From NCBI RefSeq assembly GCF_041146395.1, contig NC_090997.1, positions 37,861,501 to 37,925,500 of the forward strand: a stretch of 64,000 nucleotides of DNA, written 5' to 3'. Below, piece after piece: positions 23,171-34,346 of the stretch. Under the pieces are notes generated by a model. The model had not been told where the DNA came from and ran no database searches. It saw only the letters and a program-made list of their open reading frames with translations. This DNA comes from Eulemur rufifrons. Lineage: Eukaryota; Chordata; Mammalia; Primates; Lemuridae. The translations under genes were made by a program, and so were the position numbers. The first letter of the stretch is position 1. Every line of letters starts with the position of its first letter.

Positions 23171-26079
23171 GTTCTCATGTGAGTCTTTGTATATTTTTAT
23201 ACTTTGGTATATATTTAAATTTACACCTATAAATCTGAACAATATCTTATTTTCATGGAAAAATCCATTCATTCATTGGCTTAATGCTGATATTTACTAA
23301 GAATTTCCTATGTAATAACATTGTGATGGTTCCTTCAGGGGTTTCAAAGACTAATTTATGTAAAACTATAAATTAGCCCTTGTGGAATGCAGGACTGTTC
23401 TTGGAAGATATGATGAAGTGTATGGAAAAGTAAATTAAAAAGTCAGTAATTCAAGTCAGGCTGAAAATAGTATGTGTATAGATGTGAAATCAGTGATACA
23501 GGCAATAAATGTGCTAATTTCAAAAAGTAAATATCACCTATGCTTAGCTGGGGTCTAGGAAGGATTTAAGAAGGAAGTTAAGCTTGAAATGGGACTTCTA
23601 GGAAGGTTTTATAAATTTAGTGTGGGACAGAAAGTGAAGACAATCCAGACGGGAAAATGTCTATAAGAAATGTCCAGGGCAGGAATGTGCAAAACCAAAT
23701 AGGAAAGTAGATGTGATTGCAAGAACAATCTGTTAAAAGCAAAATGAGATGCAGGGAAGTGGTGGAAATTATGACTATAAAATTGTTCACAATCTCGTTC
23801 CTGAATGTTTGTGATCAGAGAAGTAATACTTGTAAATATAATTTCACATTTAGAAAGACTTCCTTCCAGATTTATGTTAATGTCTCTGTATGTTTTAGAA
23901 ACACTTCCCTATATTTTGGTCCTACTTATAATAATTTATAGAAGTGTCATTTTTGATATAATTAACTTTAAAATGTTTTAAATTATCAAAGAATTTCTAA
24001 ATACTGAAATTATTGCCTCTATTTAGTTACCTTTCTTGGGAAATCTTTTAATACTTGCTTAGGTAAAAAGCATGCAAAGAGAAAGACTTTGGAGAGCAGA
24101 GACATTATGAATATTCATTTTATTATTGAGTCCTTGCTGGGTTTTAAAGTCCCTTTGTCAGCAAAACTTCCATTAAAAATTTTGCCATGCTGAGGATTAT
24201 AAACTAATATGCTGTAAAGTTCTGTGGTGGATAATTGCCACAAACAGCAATCCTAAACAAACAGAAAAAGAACAGCACAAAAATTTCAGTTTATGGTATT
24301 TACTTTTCTGAAGGAGAAATGGCATGCTTTTCAATAATTTTTCAGGTAAATTTTTACTCACCAGTAGGTACATTGTGATGAAAAGACTTTAGACCAAGCA
24401 ATCTGAACTTTATATGAGGCGAGAAGTAAAAGGATAGACTGGGGATGCCCACTAGCTCACCAACCTGTTCCTGGCCATAACCCCCTTCCCCTGTCACCTG
24501 TTTTCCACCACCACAGCCCAGTCTGTCTCCAAGCTTTGCTTTACCAGGTGTCCACATCTCTATTTGGATGCATTTTTATCTTTTAAAACTTTCAAAATTG
24601 ACTTTTTAAGGTAGTCGTGTGTTCAAGGTTTGATTTCAGTGGAATATCAAGTGTACATATCCAACTGCTCTCCAGATATTCAATTTCAGGAATGTAGAAA
24701 AATCACAATGTCTTATTGCTGTGGAGAACCTATTTTGTTTCCCTTTTCATCCAACTTCTTCTCTTTTTGGAGCCCAAATAGGTATTGAAGATACTTAACT
24801 CATTTCATGTCACAACTCAGTATTAAGAGGATGACTCTGTATCTACTAGGCATTATGCAGAGAAATAAATCTTTGATTGACACTACTGACGACTTTGTTA
24901 AAGCTAATTATCTAGAAAAGCCAGGGTTCATGAATCTTTAGTGTTCTGGAGAAGAAGAAGGAGTTCTTGTAAAAAAGAAAGATTTTCCTATTGACCATAA
25001 TAAGGGTGAATATATGAAGTATTCTGAGAGTTTAAAATATTGGCCCTAGGTCTCTTTAGGAGCTGAGGGAAAATTACATAAACTCAAAAGGCTACTTCAG
25101 TCCACCCCATGCAAACCAATTCCATGGACACTATATAGTTTGAAAAATATGACAAACCTAGCTCAAATATTAAGTCTATTTGTACATTCTTTAAGATTCT
25201 TCCTATGCTTGACTGGCCAAGAGTAAGATTGCTTTTTAATAGATTATACCATCTTCCCTTGAATGATTATGCATGAATTATTGGACTAAAAGCTAAGAGC
25301 TTTGGAGTGCATCTTTTCTAGTGGTTATTAAATATCAATAAGCTAAATATATTTTTCTGTGATAAGAAAAAATGGTTGCCAGGAGAGGGATACAACAAAA
25401 GATATTTACATGGGTAGAGAAATGAACTAACCACATATCACAAATACAATAAAAGATTTTGCATTCATAAAAATTAATACTTGTATAATTAACACCCATT
25501 TTATAGATAAAATGATAGGAAGTATGTAAAGAAAAATGTTTTTACATGGAAAGAAATTTAAAAAATAAAGATAGTAATGTAAGAAGAGGTTAAAAAGTTA
25601 AAAAGATTGAACTACATATTGTCAGATGATTTATAATAAAAAGAGAATAAATGGCATTGCTCATGATAGGGGAAAGGTCATGAGAGTGAAGTGTCAATCA
25701 CAGAGAAGTTAGAAAGTAAAACTTAGCAAGTCATAAGAGGTAAATAGTTCCAGAAAGATAAGGCTTCAGAAGTAAGACACCTGAGGAGAAAAATATATTA
25801 AAAGGAACAGAAAAAGTAAGCAGGGATAGTCACAGATAGAAAATTTGTATGTATAGAAGGGAGAGTCTATGAAGAACTTTAAAAACTGGAAATAATTTTG
25901 CCAGCAGGTTAGCAGGAATTCAGCAGCCCAGTAGGCCGACCCTTTTATTAACAATTCTTTTAACATCCTAAGTTCTTATCATATGGTAAGGATAAAAAAG
26001 CCCAGAATAATGTAAATTTAGCATGAAAGTGCTGATTTGGAGACCAGAGGAAGTCATATTTTTCACTATTAAAAATTGA
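23171..26079. other. Unassigned sequence
   Basis: The longest stretch without a confident repeat. An L2-like patch ('CCATTCATTCATTGGCTTAATGC... TTTACTAAGAATTTCCTATG') lies at about 23265-23315. 'AATTTTGCCATGCTGAGGATTATAAAC' near 24178 is in a unique-looking segment. No gene. Confidence 0.4.
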
Positions 26080-26480
26080 TAGATATATATAACCTTAGAA
26101 TCCCAGGTTTGAAAACATCTGAAGGGCATTAGTTAATTTAATGCCATCTACAAATTATCTCCCAAAAGCTATTTCCTGTTTGACCATTTTCATTCAGTGA
26201 TGGAAAGCTCATTACCTTCTAAGGCAGTCCACTCTGGTCAGACTACTCTGTCAGAAATGTCTTCTCTGTGGAGCTGGAATCTCTCTCTGTATCCATGGCT
26301 CTAGAACCTGTGTATCTGTGGTTGTAACTCTAGAACCACACTAAAAGGCTTGAGTTTTCTTCTAAATGGGGTAAAGCTTCTGTGCCTTCATGTGGTTTTC
26401 TTCAGACTAATATAAAGAAAAATCTTCTGACCAGTGCCTGTAAGATATGGTTTTAAAACTTTGTCACCAACATGAATGCA
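26080..26480 (+). repeat. CR1/L3 LINE 3' fragment
   Basis: 'CAGTGATGGAAAGCTCATTACCTTCTAAGGCAGTCCACTCTGG... CTGTCAGAAATGTCTTCTCTGTGGAGCTGGAATCTCTCTCTGTA' follows the mammalian L3 (CR1) 3' region ('tgatggggagctcactacctc...gcagcccattc...gttagaaagttcttcc...gagctgaaatctgcctccctgtaa'). It is very old, and similarity is spread over about 300 bp. Confidence 0.65.
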
Positions 26481-26611
26481 TGTTCCACTTAATATAAAAA
26501 TCTCAGTGTAATCTGATTAGCTTTCTTGAAATTATTATTTTGTGAATGTGGTCTAAATCAATTGAGTTTTGTAATGAGCCATACCATAATAATTAATGAA
26601 TCTATTCAAGT

Positions 26612-26624
26612 TAAACACAAGCTT
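26612..26624. repeat. 5' target-site duplication of the split L1
   Basis: TAAACACAAGCTT; its partner at 28580-28592 differs at one base. Confidence 0.75.
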
Positions 26625-27202
26625 GTCAACATTTTCTTCTAGAATTCTTAAGGTTTCTTCTAGACATTAGACTAGGCAAAGAATTTATGAAGAAATCCCT
26701 CAAATCAATCACAGTAGCAACAATAAATAAATGGGACCTGATCAAATGGGACCTGATTAAAAAGCTTCATCACAGCCAAGGAAACTATCTTTAGAGCGAA
26801 TAGACAACCTACAGAATGGGAGAAAATATTTGCTTTCTACACATCTGATAAAGGGCTGATAAGAATATCTAAAACTTACAAAAAGTAACAAGAAAAAATC
26901 AAACAACCCCATCAAAAAGTGGGCAAAGGACATGAACCAAAACTTTTCAAAAAAAAGACAGAATAATGGCCAGCAAACATATAAAAAAGTTCTCAACACC
27001 TCAACACAATCATTAGGGAAATGCAAATCAAAACCACCATGAGATATCACCTAACTCCAGTGAGAATGGCCTTATTTATTGCTTTGAGGTGGCAAAATCT
27101 GTATCATTCTTCAAAGTGCAGATACATTAACAGCATTTTGCTACGGTGAGGAAAACATAAGGCAGAAGATATGTTTGCATGTTATCTCTGCTACTTCCTG
27201 CC

Positions 27203-27700
27203 TGTAGGGACCGTCCCTGAGCAAGAATTGGCTTGAGCTCAGAGTCAGCGAAGCTGGACGTGCTTCTTGGGTCCAAAGGTCAATGGGTCCAGAATGCTCC
27301 TTGAGGCTAGAAGTCAATGGGTTGGACAGGGCCCATTGACTGCTGAATGCTTCTTGGAGCTAAAGATCAATGGCCTATTGAAATAGACAAACTGTTTCCT
27401 ATGGCAAATAGCCAAGGTGTGTCTCATTGTTCTGCACGTGGGTAATGAGGTCCAAAGGTTAAGATGCAAACATTTGCCTTCCCTTGAGCAATTTCCATAA
27501 GAAATGGAATATGTCCCCTCGGGACCCTAAAGATAGTCACATACTAGGAAGTAGCTGCCGGACAATAGGAGTATAAAAATAAAGCAACTGGAGTTTTCCA
27601 CACTGCAGTCTTGTCCCGTCTTTGTGCCTCTGCGTGTTTATTCGTGCGTCTGTATGTATGTTTATGTGTTCATCCCCCGTTCTGTAATCGGGCCGCAACA
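27203..27700 (+). mobile_element. Solo LTR of an endogenous retrovirus, complete, 498 bp
   Basis: It starts TGTAGGGACC and ends GGCCGCAACA (TGT...ACA termini). It is flanked by the 5 bp duplication CTGCC (27198-27202 and 27701-27705). A TATA box (TATAAAA, 27572-27578) overlaps AATAAA (27578-27583). The GT-rich end (27600-27690) fits R-U5. The U3 holds imperfect repeats around GCTTCTTGG...GTCAATGGG (27261-27376). No gag, pol or env lies beside it, so it is a recombined solo LTR. Class I or III fits a 5 bp duplication. Confidence 0.88.
27572..27583 (+). promoter_or_regulatory. Overlapping TATA box and polyadenylation signal in the LTR
   Basis: TATAAAA and AATAAA share a base. If this is the promoter, the polyadenylation hexamer lies upstream of the start of R and would act only in the 3' LTR, an arrangement known from retroviruses with a short R. 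Confidence 0.5.
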
Positions 27701-28579
27701 CTGCCTCTATAATATTAGCTGTCATTTAACTTCTCTGAGCCTCAATTTCATCTATAATATGAAGATAACATTCTTTACATCATAAGGTTGTCACAAAAAT
27801 TACATGAGATGAATATGAAAGTAGTTCATCAGCTGTGAATTACTAAAAGAAATTATGTAATATAATATTACCTAAATAAATTTTCCTCTGAGAATAAAAA
27901 ATAAAGTCCCAAAACAACAAATGCTGGTGTGGATGTGGAGAGATTGGAACACTCTTACACTGCTGGTGGGACTGCAAATTAGTACAACCCCTGTAGAAAG
28001 CAATTTGTAGATATCTCAAAGAGCTAAAAATAGAAATACCATTTGATCCAGCAATCCCACTACTAGGCATCTACCCAAAAGAAAAAAAAGACATTCTATA
28101 AAAAAGACATCTGCCCTAGAATGCTTTGGCAGCACAATTCATAACTGCAAAAATGTAGAAACAACCCAAGTGCCCATCAATACCTGAGTGGATTAATAAA
28201 ATGTGGTATATGTATACCATGGAATACTACTCAACTACAAAAAACAATGGTGAACTAGCACATCTTATATTATCCTGGGTAGAGCTTGAGCCCATCCTTC
28301 AAAGTGAGATATCACAAGAATGGAAAAACAAGCACCACATGTACTCACCATCAGTTGGTACTAACTGAGCAACACTAAGGTGCCCACTTGGTAGTAATAT
28401 TCATTGGGTGCCAGTCAGGTGGGAGGGGGTTGGTGGGGGTGGGTACACTCACAACTAATGGATGCGGAGCACACTGTATGGGGGAAGGGCACGCTTGTAG
28501 CCCTGGCTTGGGCAAGGCAAGGGCAGGATATGTAACCAAAATGTTTGTACCCCCATAATATTCTGAAATAAAAAAATAA

Positions 28580-28592
28580 TAAACACATGCTT
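28580..28592. repeat. 3' target-site duplication of the split L1
   Basis: TAAACACATGCTT, directly after the A-rich tail; 12 of 13 bases match 26612-26624. Confidence 0.75.
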
Positions 28593-29944
28593 CTGATAAA
28601 TCATATTTACTCGATCCTGTACTCATATATATGTAAATAATTTTTTTCCCCTCAATTTTGGAACTTTATATTTGATGAGATCTTATTTTACTGGTCTGTT
28701 GTTCTACTGTCAGGATTTTTTTTTTTTTTTTTTTTTTGGCTCTCATTCGGTTGCTAGATTATACGTTTTGCTAAGCAGTGTGTCTTCATCATGTCATTTA
28801 GTAACTTGATTCAAGACACTAATATAAAAATGATCAAAGCAGGACACAGGACAGACCATGGAGAATACTGCATCACAAGGATTTGGGGTCCAAACTTTCC
28901 TAGGTGTATGATCAACTAAAACACATTTCTCCAGCTTTTCCTCAATGACATTCTGAAAAACTGTCAAAGGTCTTGCTTGTACATTTCTCTCATCTACACA
29001 ATTAGTAAGTCTGCATAAAAGTTAAATAAGATGAAAAAAATGTTTTTGTTGAAGTTATGTGGGGTCCTAGTGATGATAGCTCTCTCTCTTTTTTTTTTCC
29101 TCCTCATGCCTCAGGTTATTTTCTTTTAACTATGTGTTTAAAAAAAGATAAAAGTAATACATTCTCATAATAAAGATAAAAGTTGTGCAACTATAAAAAG
29201 TAAAAGTCTTCCATTCTCACCAGTGCCCATCCACAACTCTCTAGAAGTAAACATGGTTAATAGTTTGGCATAGATATTTTCAAACATATTTTACTTTATA
29301 TTCATATTTAAAGTACAGGTAGATGGCTAGTTATACCCTGTATCAATGAGTATGAATATAGGTAGAAATAATATATAGATGTTTTATACCATCCTTCTGT
29401 CATAGGTCTACTATTTACTAACATGCTCATTTAATTATTTAATGTGTCTGTCCTATCCGGCTACTTGCCTTTTTGACTTTAAATATCCCAGTTTGTTTTA
29501 CTGGATAAATTCAAACTACTTTTTACATTTGTATCAAATGTAGATGTTTTCTTATGCCCTTCCATATTTACTTGCCACCCTTTTTTACCCTCTTGTGTGT
29601 CCTGTGAGGCTGCCCTGCATGGACTACAGCAACAGGCACCCTTGCCATTTGATTTTCAGTTTGGTTGAGTCAAAAGATAGCACCAGCAACAGACTGGAGA
29701 AGGGAAGAGAGTGGCTCATCCCCCTCGTGAGCACTGTCTTGTGCTGTCTATATCACTTGACCAAAGGTCCCAGCTCCAGTGAAAGTGGCCCTATCCTTTT
29801 CTCCTCTGATCACACGTTTCCTCTTTCCTTTTGAGGCACAGAGGTGGGAACTACTCCTTATATTAGTGGCACTTCTTCCCCTACATCTTGCTAACACCTT
29901 TCTAACACCTACACAGCACATTTTCAAATTGTTCCTTCACTAAA
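28593..29944. other. Unassigned sequence with a poly-T run
   Basis: A 22-base T-run lies at 28716-28737, but no retroelement body was recognised to its right. A 96-codon plus-strand open frame (29544-29834) has no domain. Nothing else seen. Confidence 0.4.
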
Positions 29945-30491
29945 TTATTTTTTTAAATTTCAGAATATTATGGGGGTACAAACATTTTGGTTACATGAAT
30001 TGCTTTTGTACAGTTTGAATCAAAGTTATAAGTGTGTCCATCAACCAGTGTGAATTGTACCCTTTAGGGGTGTATTTACCCATCCCTTCCTCCCCCTCCC
30101 ACCAACTTGATTTCTGTTGAGTTTTACTACCATATGTGCACATAAGTGTTGATCAATTACTTCCAATTTAGTAGTGAGTACATGTGGTGTTTGTTGTTCC
30201 ATTCTTCGATACTTCACTTAGGAGAATGGTTTCCAGTTCCATCCAGGTTGTTACAAAAAGTATTAGTCCACCATTTTTATGGTGGAGTAGTACTCCATGA
30301 TATATGGATACCACATCGTATTAATCCACTCATGTATTGATGGACACTTGGGTTGATTCCACATCTTTGCAATTGTGAATTATACTGTAATAAACATTCT
30401 AGTGCAAGTGTCTTTTTGATAAAATGACTATAATTTTGAGGCATGTCCCATCTATGACTATTTTGTTAAGCGTTCTTATCATAAAAGGATG

Positions 30492-30797
30492 TTAAATTTT
30501 GTCAAATACTTTTTCTGCAACTACTGAGAGGATCACATTGTCTTTCTTTTTACTTCTATTTATATGGTGAATCACATTTATAAATTTGCGTATGTTTAAA
30601 CATCCTTGCATCTCTGGGATGAGGCCTACTTTGTGGTGGTGGATTATTTTTTTGATGTGTAGCTGAATTCCATTTGCTAGAATTTTATTGAGAATTTTTA
30701 CATCTATATTCATAAGGAATATTGATCTGTAGTTTTCTTTTTCTGTTATGTCCTTTATTGGCTTTGGTATCAAGGTGATATCAGCTTTATAGAACAA
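30492..30797 (-). pseudogene. L1 ORF2 reverse transcriptase remnant
   Basis: A 101-codon open stretch with L1 RT landmarks: '[10 protein letters not shown]', '[19 protein letters not shown]' and 'INVIHHINR', ending with a degraded 'AEKVFDKI' (the first catalytic aspartate region). The usual ISIDAEKAFDKI-type segment is altered, so the RT is inactive. It lies in the deleted L1 above. Confidence 0.9.
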
Positions 30798-30872
30798 GTT
30801 GGGGAGGATTCATTTCTTCTCAATGTTATGAAATAATTGGTGCAGTATACATAAGAGTTCTTCTGTTTAGGT

Positions 30873-31130
30873 CTAGTAAAATTCAGCTGTGAAGTCATTT
30901 GGTCCATGTCTTGGTTTTGTTGGAAAATATTTTATTGCTACTTCAATTTTGTTGCTTGATATTGGTCTGTTCAGGAGTTTTATTTCTTCATGAGTGAGCC
31001 TAGGGAGGTTGTTTCCAAGAATTTGTCCATTTCCAAACATTTTTAAGTTTATGTGCATAGAGATTTTTATAATATTCAGACATGATGTTTTGTATTTCTG
31101 TGGTATCAGGTATAATATCTCTTTTTTCAT
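30873..31130 (-). pseudogene. L1 ORF2 remnant upstream of the RT core
   Basis: An 85-codon open stretch ending 'PRHGPNDFTAEFY', with 'LNRPISSNKIEVAIKYFPTK' before it. This is the L1 ORF2 linker into the RT domain. A frame break separates it from 30492-30797. Confidence 0.88.
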
Positions 31131-32120
31131 TTCTGGTTGAGATTATTATTTAAGGTCTTTTCTGTTTCTGGTTAATATAGTGGGAGGCCTGTCAATTTTG
31201 CTCAAACCAACTTTTTGTTTTATTAATTTTCTGTGTAATTCTTTTATTATCAATTTCATTTAGTTCTGCTCTGACCTTAGTTATTTGTTTTCTTCTACTG
31301 GATTTGGGATTGTTTTGCTCCTCCTTTCCTAATTCCTTGAGACAATTCATTAGAGTGGTGATTTCTGATCTTTCTCTCTCTTGGGTGTAGGTATTTAAGG
31401 CTTTGAATTTTTTTCCTGTTAGGAGTGCTTTTGCTGAACCCTACAGGTTTTGATAACTTGTGTCCTCTTTGTCATTTAGTTTGAAGGATCTTTTGATTTT
31501 CATATTAATTTCATCCTTGACTCAAAACTCCTTCAGTGGTAGATTGTTTAATTTCCATGACTTTGTATAGTGTTGAGTGTTTCTGTTAGAGTTGATTTCT
31601 AATTTTATTCCACTGTGGTCTGAGAAGATATATAGTATAATTTCTATTTTTCTAAATTTGTTGAGACACATTTTGTGGCCGTGGATGTGATAAATCTTAG
31701 AGAATGTTCCATGTGCTGATGAGAAGAATGTATATTCAGTAGTTTTTGGGTAGAATGTTCTGTAAATGTATGTTATTCCTATTTATTCTAGAGTTCCATT
31801 AAAGCTTCTTTGTTTATATTTGCTTGGAGGATCTGTCCAGTTCTGTCACTGGGTGTTGAAGTCCCCAGCTATTACAATGCTGCTGTTCATTACTTTGTTT
31901 AGATCTAGTAGGGTTTACTTTATGAATCTGGGTGTCTTTGTATTGGTGCATAATTATTTTGGATTGTTATGTCTTCCTGTTAATTTGTTCCTTTGCCATT
32001 ACATAATGACCATTTTTGTCTTTCTTTACTAATATTGATTTGAAGTCTATGTTATCTGCTATGAGAATGGCTACACCACCTTTGTTTTGGTTTCCATTTG
32101 CATGGAATATTGTTTTCCTC

Positions 32121-32589
32121 TCTCCTCTACCCATGATTCATTTATTTCCTCACACAGTGACACGCGTTCATAGCAGTGTATCAGAGCCACCTTAAGGTGT
32201 TCCCTATCCTGGGAGGCAATTCTCCTGAGCCACTTCAGGTAGCTATTCTAAATCCTTTTCAATGCACTCTCCTTACAGCTGTTTACACTTATTTTAAACT
32301 CACAAATTCAGTGTTCTTAAGAGTGAAACAAAATTGGAAACAAAATATGTTGAGAGTTTTTTTTTCTCTCTAATCAGTTAACCTTGTTTACACACACACA
32401 GGATTGATCTCTACTTCATACCAAGCTCCACTTGTATGTAGTCTTTTTAAATTTTAGCAAATCTTGTTCTCTAGGTATCTTAGCCTTGCCTCTTCATAAA
32501 TCTAAATTCCTGTCTTCTATATTCAAAAGGTTAAATATAAATATAAAGGGGGCTATGCCACCTTTAGTACTGATGTTTATTTTCTCTCT
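32121..32589. other. Unassigned sequence
   Basis: No gene or family recognised. A short ACACAC patch lies near 32390-32400. Confidence 0.4.
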
Positions 32590-34183
32590 CTAATTATTAT
32601 TTTTTGAAGTGTACATTACATAAAATAAAATGCTTACATATTAAGTATATAGTTCAATGGCTTTTGACTATATATATGTTGTGTGTTACTGTTACTCCAA
32701 TTAATATATACATTTCCTCACCCCAGAAAATTCCCTTATGTCCCTATCCAATCACCCTCCATCAGAGGTAAACTTTGTTCTGATTTCTATCACTGGACAT
32801 TAGTTTGGCCTTTTATAAAACTCCATATAAATGGAATCATACATTAAGAACTTTTTCATGTCTGGCTTCCTTGCTGTAATTTATTGTTGTTGGCATTCAT
32901 CTGTATTGCTGTATATCAGTAATTCATTTTCTTTAATGTTGAATAACATTCTGTTGTGTTTATATGCTACAACTTTTATCCGCCAGCTCCTGATGAAAAT
33001 TTGGATTGTTTCTAGTTTGGGCCATTATATATAAAGCAGCCATAAACTTTTATGTTCAAATGTCTGTGCAGATAAATGTTTATATTTTTCATGGATAAAT
33101 ATCTAGCAGTAGAATTGCTGGATCATAAAGTAAGTACATCTTTAACTTTATGAGAAACTGTCAGTTTTCAAATTTGATTATACCATATTTTTGCCACCAT
33201 CAATGTTTGAGAGATCTAGTTGTTCTATATCTTTCTCAATACTTGGTATTGTCAATCTTTTTACTTTTAGCTATGTCAGGGATATCACATTATGATTTTA
33301 ATTTGTATGATTAATTATGATTAGAATTTTTATGTGCCTCTTGATAATTTATATATCTTTTTATGTGAAGTGTCTGTTTAAGGCTTTTAGCCAGGGGTTT
33401 TCTTAAATTAAGTAGTTTGTCTTATTTTTGAGATGTAAGTGGACATGATATATATACTCTAGATACAATTCCTTTGTCAGTTATGTGTGTTTAAAATATT
33501 TTCTCCTATCTTGTGGCTTTTTATTTTTTTAAGGGAGTCTTTTGAAAAGCAGAAGATTTTAATTTTAACAAAGTATAATGAAGAACAGGAATTGATAGTA
33601 GGAAAATGTGTGCTCTCTTTGATTCTAACTGATGCTATTCGCTTCTGTGACTATGCTTGCTTTTAGTTGTTTGATAAATATAGTTAATCAGAATGAAAAA
33701 CAGGGATAAGAGCAAAGGTAACTCCATGATAGGCTAGGCTTCCTGGATATGAGAAGCTAACAGCCTAGTTCTGCTTCTGTATGTATGGCTTGCAGGCTTG
33801 GTGCTTAGCGTAAGTGGAGCCATGGCAGGCTTCACTAAAATAAAGGAAAACAAAGCCGCGGGGAGGTAACCGGAAGTCACTTCCTGATAAAGGGCTGGAG
33901 AGTCCAGGGGCCCTCCAACCAACTAAGTAGATAAGAAGAGCAAGACATGATCAGCGCATGAATGGCTTGTGCAGGGCATGTGTTCCCAGTATCGTTTGTA
34001 ACCAAAAACTAGAAGGTATGCAACAACAGCCCTCCTCCTGCGTCGGAGACCCTCCTCTTCCCCTAAATGACGTTAACTACAACTGGCGCCAGCGCGAAAA
34101 GCCCGAAGCTTAGAGTCAACCAATCAAGAGCCAACGTGATCAGCCACTTCTAAAAAAGAACAAATAAACTAAAGGGGGATGGA

Positions 34184-34237
34184 GTGCAGACTAGTGTGTC
34201 GTGTGCAGACTAACGTATCGTGTGAAAACTAGCATAC
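34184..34237 (+). repeat. 19 bp tandem repeat in LTR U3 (enhancer-like)
   Basis: Units at 34184-34202, 34203-34221 and a partial one at 34222-34237 share GTG(C/A)A(G/A)ACTA and a GT-rich end. Tandem units just upstream of the TATA box are a common enhancer arrangement in retroviral LTRs. Confidence 0.75.
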
Positions 34238-34244
34238 AGAAAAG

Positions 34245-34250
34245 TATAAA
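34245..34250 (+). promoter_or_regulatory. LTR TATA box
   Basis: TATAAA in 'AGTATAAAAGC', about 96 bp before the AATAAA of the same LTR, the expected U3-R spacing. Confidence 0.65.
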
Positions 34251-34340
34251 AGCTTAACTTTTACCCCAGGGCGGGGTCCTGGTTCGTGGACAGGCCACTG
34301 CGTTGGCGCTCTGGGACTTGGATCCTAGCTCGGCCTAGCC

Positions 34341-34346
34341 AATAAA
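34341..34346 (+). terminator. LTR polyadenylation signal
   Basis: AATAAA in 'GCCAATAAACTCC', followed by GT- and CT-rich U5 sequence. Confidence 0.7.

Larger units (their letters stand above)
27170..27825 (+). repeat. MIR SINE interrupted by a solo LTR
   Basis: 27170-27202 ('TTATCTCTGCTACTTCCTGCC') and 27706-27825 ('ATTAGCTGTCATTTAACTTCTCTGAGCCTCAATTTCATC...', then 'TAAGGTTGTCACAAAAATTACATGAGATGAATATG') are the two sides of one MIR. The LTR entered at CTGCC, which is duplicated. The MIR lies inside the 830 bp block that separates the L1 halves. Confidence 0.7.
26625..28579 (+). mobile_element. L1, lemur-type, 5'-inverted and split by an 830 bp insertion
   Basis: The sense L1 is bounded by imperfect 13 bp target-site duplications (26612-26624 and 28580-28592, TAAACACA[A/T]GCTT). 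26625-26657 is L1 in inverted orientation (complement of 'GAAACCTTAAGAATTCTAGAAG'), so the 5' end shows a twin-priming inversion. Forward ORF2 sequence runs 26658-27074, breaks after 'GAGAATGGCCTTA', and resumes at the next L1 position at 27903 ('AAAGTCCCAAAACAACAAATGC'). It ends with the 3'UTR and an A-rich tail. Frames are broken. Confidence 0.85.
29945..32120 (-). mobile_element. L1, lemur-type, antisense, with a large ORF2 deletion
   Basis: On the minus strand the element ends in the lemur-type 3'UTR (antisense 'TTTCAGAATATTATGGGGGTAC' at about 29960). It includes the very end of ORF2 up to about 30420, then jumps directly to reverse-transcriptase-domain sequence (30440-31130) and on toward the N-terminal third, truncated near 32120. 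Comparison with the antisense L1 at 4828-6240 shows that the part equivalent to about 5310-6240 and more is absent at the junction. Confidence 0.88.

Noticed and set aside
26757..27050. 97-codon minus open frame with hydrophobic stretches
   Set aside because: Antisense of L1 ORF2 in the sense L1 at 26625-28579.
27261..27376. Short repeated units as a possible CRISPR-like array
   Set aside because: Repeats are imperfect, spacers are not regular, and they lie inside a retroviral LTR in a primate genome.
28716..28737. 22-base T-run as the tail of an antisense retroelement
   Set aside because: No LINE or SINE body follows and no target-site duplication was seen.
29544..29834. 96-codon plus open frame
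   Set aside because: No domain, and no promoter or exon structure around it.
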